Source: an uncultured Flavonifractor sp.
Lineage (GTDB): Bacteria > Bacillota > Clostridia > Oscillospirales > Oscillospiraceae
Direction: 5' to 3'
Length of the DNA stretch: 41,909 bases
Assembly: GCA_944385575.1 (NCBI GenBank)
Contig: CALWXT010000009.1
Coordinates: 1-41,909, forward strand
The position numbers and the translations under genes were made by a program. Under the pieces are notes generated by a model. That model ran no database searches. It was not told where the DNA came from and saw nothing but the letters and a program-made list of their open reading frames with translations. This document shows, one piece after another, positions 38,854 to 41,909 of the stretch; position 1 is the first letter of the stretch, and each line of letters begins with the position of its first letter.

Positions 38854-39732
38854 ATGGAGCTGGAACTGAAGCGCGGTTCGCGTACCGCACGGGTGGAAAC
38901 CCTGGGCGGCGAGCTGGTATCTTATCGGGATGAGACGGGCCGGGAGTACATCTGGTCGGGAGACCCGGCGTATTGGTCCGGGCGGAACCCGCTGCTCTTT
39001 CCCATCGTGGGTGGCCTGAAAGACGGCAAAGTATGTGTCAACGGGAAGGAAGTGTCCATGGCCCGCCACGGATTTGCCCGCCGCCGGGAATTTACCGTGG
39101 CTGACCGGGGGGAGGACTGGGTAGAACTCGCTCTGGAGCAGGATGAGGAGACTTTGTCGGTCTACCCCTGGTCCTTCAGGCTGACGGTGCGTCAGCAGCT
39201 CACTGACGACGGCTTTGTGACCAGCGTGACGGTGGCCAACACCGGCGATGCCCCCATGCCCTTCTGCCTGGGGGCCCATACCGCTTTCCGTTGTCCCCTG
39301 GACAGCGGAGAAGGGTTTACCGACTATGATATTGTCTTCCCTCAAAAGGAGAGCTGTCCCACCCTGGTGCCCGACGCCGGCTGCCTGGACTGGAACCGCA
39401 CCCTGCCCTGCCTGGAGGATGCCGATATCCTGCCTCTTGACTACCACTGGTTTGACGAGCTGGACACCCTGATTTTCCACGGGCTCAAGTCCCAGTCGGT
39501 ACGCTTGGTGAGCCGGAAAAGCGGCCGGGGCGTGGAGATGTCCTTCCCCGGCTGGCCCATGCTGGCCTTCTGGACCATGCCCCATAAAAAAGCACCCTAC
39601 CTGTGTATCGAGCCCTGGCGCGGCTGTGCCGCCGTGACGGGGGAGGGGCCGGAGCTGGCGGACAAGGCCTTCTGCATCACCCTGGCTCCCGGAGAGAGCC
39701 GCACCCTGGGCTATCAGGTCCGCACTCTGTAA
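38854..39732 (+). CDS. Aldose 1-epimerase family protein (LacX-like)
   Basis: The 292-residue protein has the galactose mutarotase-like beta-sandwich fold. RNPLLFPIVGGLKDG and SMARHGFARRREF (His near 73) are conserved parts of the active site, with a second His in CLGAHTAFRCPL and a C-terminal glutamate in YLCIEPWRG. These match the LacX/YeaD-like branch that interconverts sugar anomers or sugar phosphates. GAGGGG lies ahead of the ATG. It is monocistronic with its own promoter and terminator. The physiological sugar is unknown. Confidence 0.92.
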   Translation: MELELKRGSRTARVETLGGELVSYRDETGREYIWSGDPAYWSGRNPLLFPIVGGLKDGKVCVNGKEVSMARHGFARRREFTVADRGEDWVELALEQDEETLSVYPWSFRLTVRQQLTDDGFVTSVTVANTGDAPMPFCLGAHTAFRCPLDSGEGFTDYDIVFPQKESCPTLVPDAGCLDWNRTLPCLEDADILPLDYHWFDELDTLIFHGLKSQSVRLVSRKSGRGVEMSFPGWPMLAFWTMPHKKAPYLCIEPWRGCAAVTGEGPELADKAFCITLAPGESRTLGYQVRTL

Positions 39733-39738
39733 CAAGCA

Positions 39739-39770
39739 AAAAAGTGTGCCGCAAATGCGGCACACTTTTT
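39739..39770. terminator. Bidirectional terminator
   Basis: Perfect 15-bp stem AAAAAGTGTGCCGCA (39739-39753) with 39756-39770, loop AA, T-runs on both strands, between the aldose epimerase and the AI-2E family gene. Confidence 0.93.
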
Positions 39771-39773
39771 GTT

Positions 39774-40898
39774 TTACCCATTTTTCTGCCTATCCAGCCG
39801 TTTGCGCACATCCCGGCGCAGCAGGGTGTAAAGCACCGAAGCCAAAGGGACACTGAGCAGCACGCCTTCCAGTCCCAGCAGTCCGCCGCCTACCGTAACA
39901 GCGGCCAGTACCCAGATACCGGGCAGGCCGATGGAGGAGCCCACGACCTTGGGGTAGATCACATTGCCTTCGATCTGCTGGAGAATCACCAGGAAGATCA
40001 GGAAAATAAACGCCTTCAAAGGTGAGACCATCAGCAGCAGCACAGCCGAGAGAATGGCCCCGATATAGGCACCCGCCACCGGGATAATGGCGGAGGCACC
40101 TACGGTAACACCGATTAGGGGGGCGTAGTCCGCCTGGATAAACAGCATCCCGATGGCGCACAGGCTGCCCAGGATGCAGGCCTCCACAAACTGGCCGGTG
40201 ACGAAGCGGGTAAAGGTCTCAGAGGTAAGGTGAATCACATCGGTGATGGGGTCGGCAAATTTGGGGGGCACATAGGCCCGCAGCACCCGGCGGCATTGGG
40301 ACAGCAGCTTCTCCTTGCCGGAGAGCATATAGATGGAGAAGACCAGAGCCAGCACACCGGTCACCACCAGAGAGACAATACCGGCAGTGAATTGCAGCAG
40401 CTGGGTACCCAGGCCGGACAAAAAGCCCAGAGCCTGCCGGAACAGATTTTCCAGAGTCTTATTCAGGTTGGACAGATCCAGCTCCGCAATGTCCAGATGG
40501 AAATAGTCCGCCAGCTGATTGATCCAGCCCTGGACGTTGGCAATATAGGTGCTCAGATTCAGCACGAAGGTTTGGATACTCTCTGCCAGTTTGGGCAGCA
40601 CAAAGGAGAAAATGCCGGCGACCACGATGATCAGGGCCAGGTAGGAAGTGACTACCGCCAGCGGCCGGGCGGCGCCCGCCGCCCTGGTCTTTCCCAGACC
40701 GTGGCTGTACATCCGGAAGAAAAAGTGGCAGGGCCGGTTGAGAATAAAGGCCAGGGCAAAGCCGATGATCAGGGGGCGGAACAGGCCCAGCAGCTGGGTC
40801 AGGGCAAAGCCGATGACATCCAGCCGGACCAGTACCATCACCAGGACCACCGCATAGGTGATGATGAGCAGAATGCTCCGGAACAGACGCTTATCCAT
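39774..40898 (-). CDS. AI-2E family transporter
   Basis: The 374-residue membrane protein has about eight hydrophobic segments separated by a long amphipathic stretch (about residues 115-155) and conserved GASAIIPVAGAYIGAILS, EGNVIYPKVVGSSIGLP and GGLLGLEGVLLSVPLA, all typical of the AI-2E (TqsA/YtvI/PerM) family. Characterised members export autoinducer-2 or move sodium/protons; Firmicute YtvI-like members have unknown substrates. CAGGAGA precedes the ATG. It has a near-consensus promoter and a bidirectional terminator, so it is expressed alone. Confidence 0.93.
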   Translation of the reverse strand: MDKRLFRSILLIITYAVVLVMVLVRLDVIGFALTQLLGLFRPLIIGFALAFILNRPCHFFFRMYSHGLGKTRAAGAARPLAVVTSYLALIIVVAGIFSFVLPKLAESIQTFVLNLSTYIANVQGWINQLADYFHLDIAELDLSNLNKTLENLFRQALGFLSGLGTQLLQFTAGIVSLVVTGVLALVFSIYMLSGKEKLLSQCRRVLRAYVPPKFADPITDVIHLTSETFTRFVTGQFVEACILGSLCAIGMLFIQADYAPLIGVTVGASAIIPVAGAYIGAILSAVLLLMVSPLKAFIFLIFLVILQQIEGNVIYPKVVGSSIGLPGIWVLAAVTVGGGLLGLEGVLLSVPLASVLYTLLRRDVRKRLDRQKNG

Positions 40899-40941
40899 AA
40901 CAAGTCTCCTGTTTTACTCCGTATGATAAATGCTTACGCAC

Positions 40942-40970
40942 ACTATATCATCCCCATCTTTTTCCGTCAA
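40942..40970 (-). promoter_or_regulatory. Promoter of the AI-2E family gene
   Basis: Minus strand TTGACG (40970-40965), 17 bases, TATAGT (40947-40942), 43 bases before the start codon. Confidence 0.8.
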
Positions 40971-40997
40971 CGGGAAATCGGCGGCGGAAAGTTTTTC

Positions 40998-41026
40998 TTG
41001 ACAAACAGAATTTGTGTGGTTATAAT
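40998..41026 (+). promoter_or_regulatory. Consensus sigma-A promoter of the cysteine desulfurase gene
   Basis: TTGACA (40998-41003), 17 bases, TATAAT (41021-41026): both hexamers match the consensus exactly, suggesting strong basal expression unless repressed. The start codon is 46 bases downstream. Confidence 0.92.
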
Positions 41027-41072
41027 CATAGTAAACATATAGGAATTAAGTAAATTGAAAGGAGCTCGCTCC

Positions 41073-41909
41073 ATGAAACATACCATGATCTATGCCGACC
41101 ACGCCTCCACCACCGCGCTCTCACCCAAGGCACTGGAGGCTATGCTTCCCTATTTTACCCAGAACTACGGCAATCCCTCCAGCCTGTACGCCTTCGGCCA
41201 GCAGGCTAAGAGCGACCTGGAGGAGGCCCGGGCCGCCGTGGCCCGCTGTCTGAACGCCAAGCCGGAGGAGATCTATTTCACCTCCGGAGGCACCGAGGCG
41301 GACAACTGGGCCCTGCGGGGTGTAGCCGAGCTGATGGCCCTCAAGGGCAGAAAGACCGGCCACATCATTACCACCGCCATTGAGCACCACGCCATCCTCC
41401 ACACCGCCCAGTACCTGGAGAAGAACGGGTACGACGTGACTTATCTGCCGGTGGATGGGGACGGCATGGTGGACCCGGCCGCGGTGGAAGCGGCCATCCG
41501 CCCCGATACTATTCTGATTTCTGTCATGGCTGCCAACAATGAGATTGGCACCATCGAGCCCATTGCCGAGATCGGCGCCATTGCCAAGGCTCACAAAGTC
41601 CTGTTCCACACCGACGCGGTCCAGGCGGTTGGCCACATCCCGGTGGATGTGGAGGCCTGGAATGTGGATCTGCTCTCCCTGTCCGGCCACAAGTTCGGCG
41701 GTCCCAAGGGGGTAGGGGTGCTGTATATGCGCAAGCCCCTGCGGCTGCCGCCTCTCATCCACGGCGGCGGGCAGGAGAAGGGGCGCCGCTCCGGCACCGA
41801 GAACGTGCCCGGGGCCGTGGGCCTGGCCGCCGCCCTTACTGAGGCGGTGGAGAACCTGCCTGCCGAGTCCGTCCGGCTGGCCGCTCTGCGGGACAAGCTG
41901 ATGGCGGGG
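41073..41909 (+). CDS. nifS: Cysteine desulfurase, NifS/IscS type (3' end outside the window)
   Basis: The first 279 residues are visible. The PLP enzyme takes sulfur from cysteine for iron-sulfur clusters. IYADHASTTALSPKALEAM at the start, TSGGTEADNWALRG, AIEHHAIL (histidine stacking on PLP) and Lys207 in LSLSGHKFGGPKG (the PLP-binding lysine) identify it, followed by HGGGQEKGRRSGTENVPG. AAAGGAG lies 8 bases before the ATG. The reading frame is open to the window edge. It probably heads an operon, commonly with a scaffold (nifU) and thiI or mnmA in Clostridia, which cannot be checked here. Confidence 0.95.
   Translation, partial: MKHTMIYADHASTTALSPKALEAMLPYFTQNYGNPSSLYAFGQQAKSDLEEARAAVARCLNAKPEEIYFTSGGTEADNWALRGVAELMALKGRKTGHIITTAIEHHAILHTAQYLEKNGYDVTYLPVDGDGMVDPAAVEAAIRPDTILISVMAANNEIGTIEPIAEIGAIAKAHKVLFHTDAVQAVGHIPVDVEAWNVDLLSLSGHKFGGPKGVGVLYMRKPLRLPPLIHGGGQEKGRRSGTENVPGAVGLAAALTEAVENLPAESVRLAALRDKLMAG

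Overview
This 41.9-kb window reads as chromosomal DNA of a GC-rich, endospore-forming, anaerobic member of the Clostridia, most likely a gut Oscillospirales/Oscillospiraceae bacterium (inference). Signs are four sporulation or germination genes (spoVT, sleB, ylbJ, an alpha/beta-type SASP), a two-subunit iron-sulfur serine dehydratase, the ACT + DUF711 (PFL) pair, an oxygen-sensitive-type molybdopterin enzyme, strong AGGAGG ribosome binding sites and intrinsic terminators. No rRNA, tRNA, CRISPR array, prophage or transposase gene was seen. Coding density is high; no gene-free stretch clearly exceeds 300 bases, and the two longest (19490-19789 and 34606-34902) are described below.

Layout. 1-2022: end of an unknown gene, L-serine dehydratase sdaAB-sdaAA and a glyoxalase-type protein. 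2035-5900: MBOAT acyltransferase, DHHW protein and an MFS transporter in one tight run, probably for acylating a surface or exported glycan. 5959-9204: pyk, spoVT, sleB (convergent) and a small tail-anchored-like protein. 9248-14884: a 1878-residue secreted protein built of three seven-repeat RCC1 blocks, each followed by an InlB-type repeat, then GLUG repeats. 15083-18163: degV-family gene divergent from a TetR regulator, then ylbJ and a small cysteine protein. 18212-23057: membrane glycosyltransferase, SASP, pyrophosphatase, UDP-galactopyranose mutase and another glycosyltransferase.

23103-28369 is mostly on the minus strand: thyA-folA-nudix (thymidylate/folate), a FUSC-like membrane protein on the plus strand, and mtaB followed by an S41-type lipoprotein. 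28539-35316: an HPr-like protein without the usual phosphoryl-accepting histidine, yfbR-ACT-DUF711, a molybdopterin oxidoreductase, pgi and a small P-loop protein. 35369-38720 (minus): pncA-pncB for NAD salvage, and a TIGR04255-like protein with a GNAT acetyltransferase. 38854-41909: aldose epimerase, AI-2E family exporter (minus) and the start of a cysteine desulfurase.

The most unusual DNA is just after pgi: the last 36 bases of the gene region are repeated 175 bases downstream with one silent change, and the 139 bases between the copies consist largely of perfect inverted repeats. This looks like an integrated or remnant mobile structured element that preserved the end of pgi. Other points worth attention are the 3 x 7 RCC1 architecture and the operator-like repeats in its promoter, the HPr-like protein, a ThyA with a divergent active-site loop, an inverted repeat covering the ylbJ start codon, and a stand-alone molybdopterin enzyme placed right behind a terminator.
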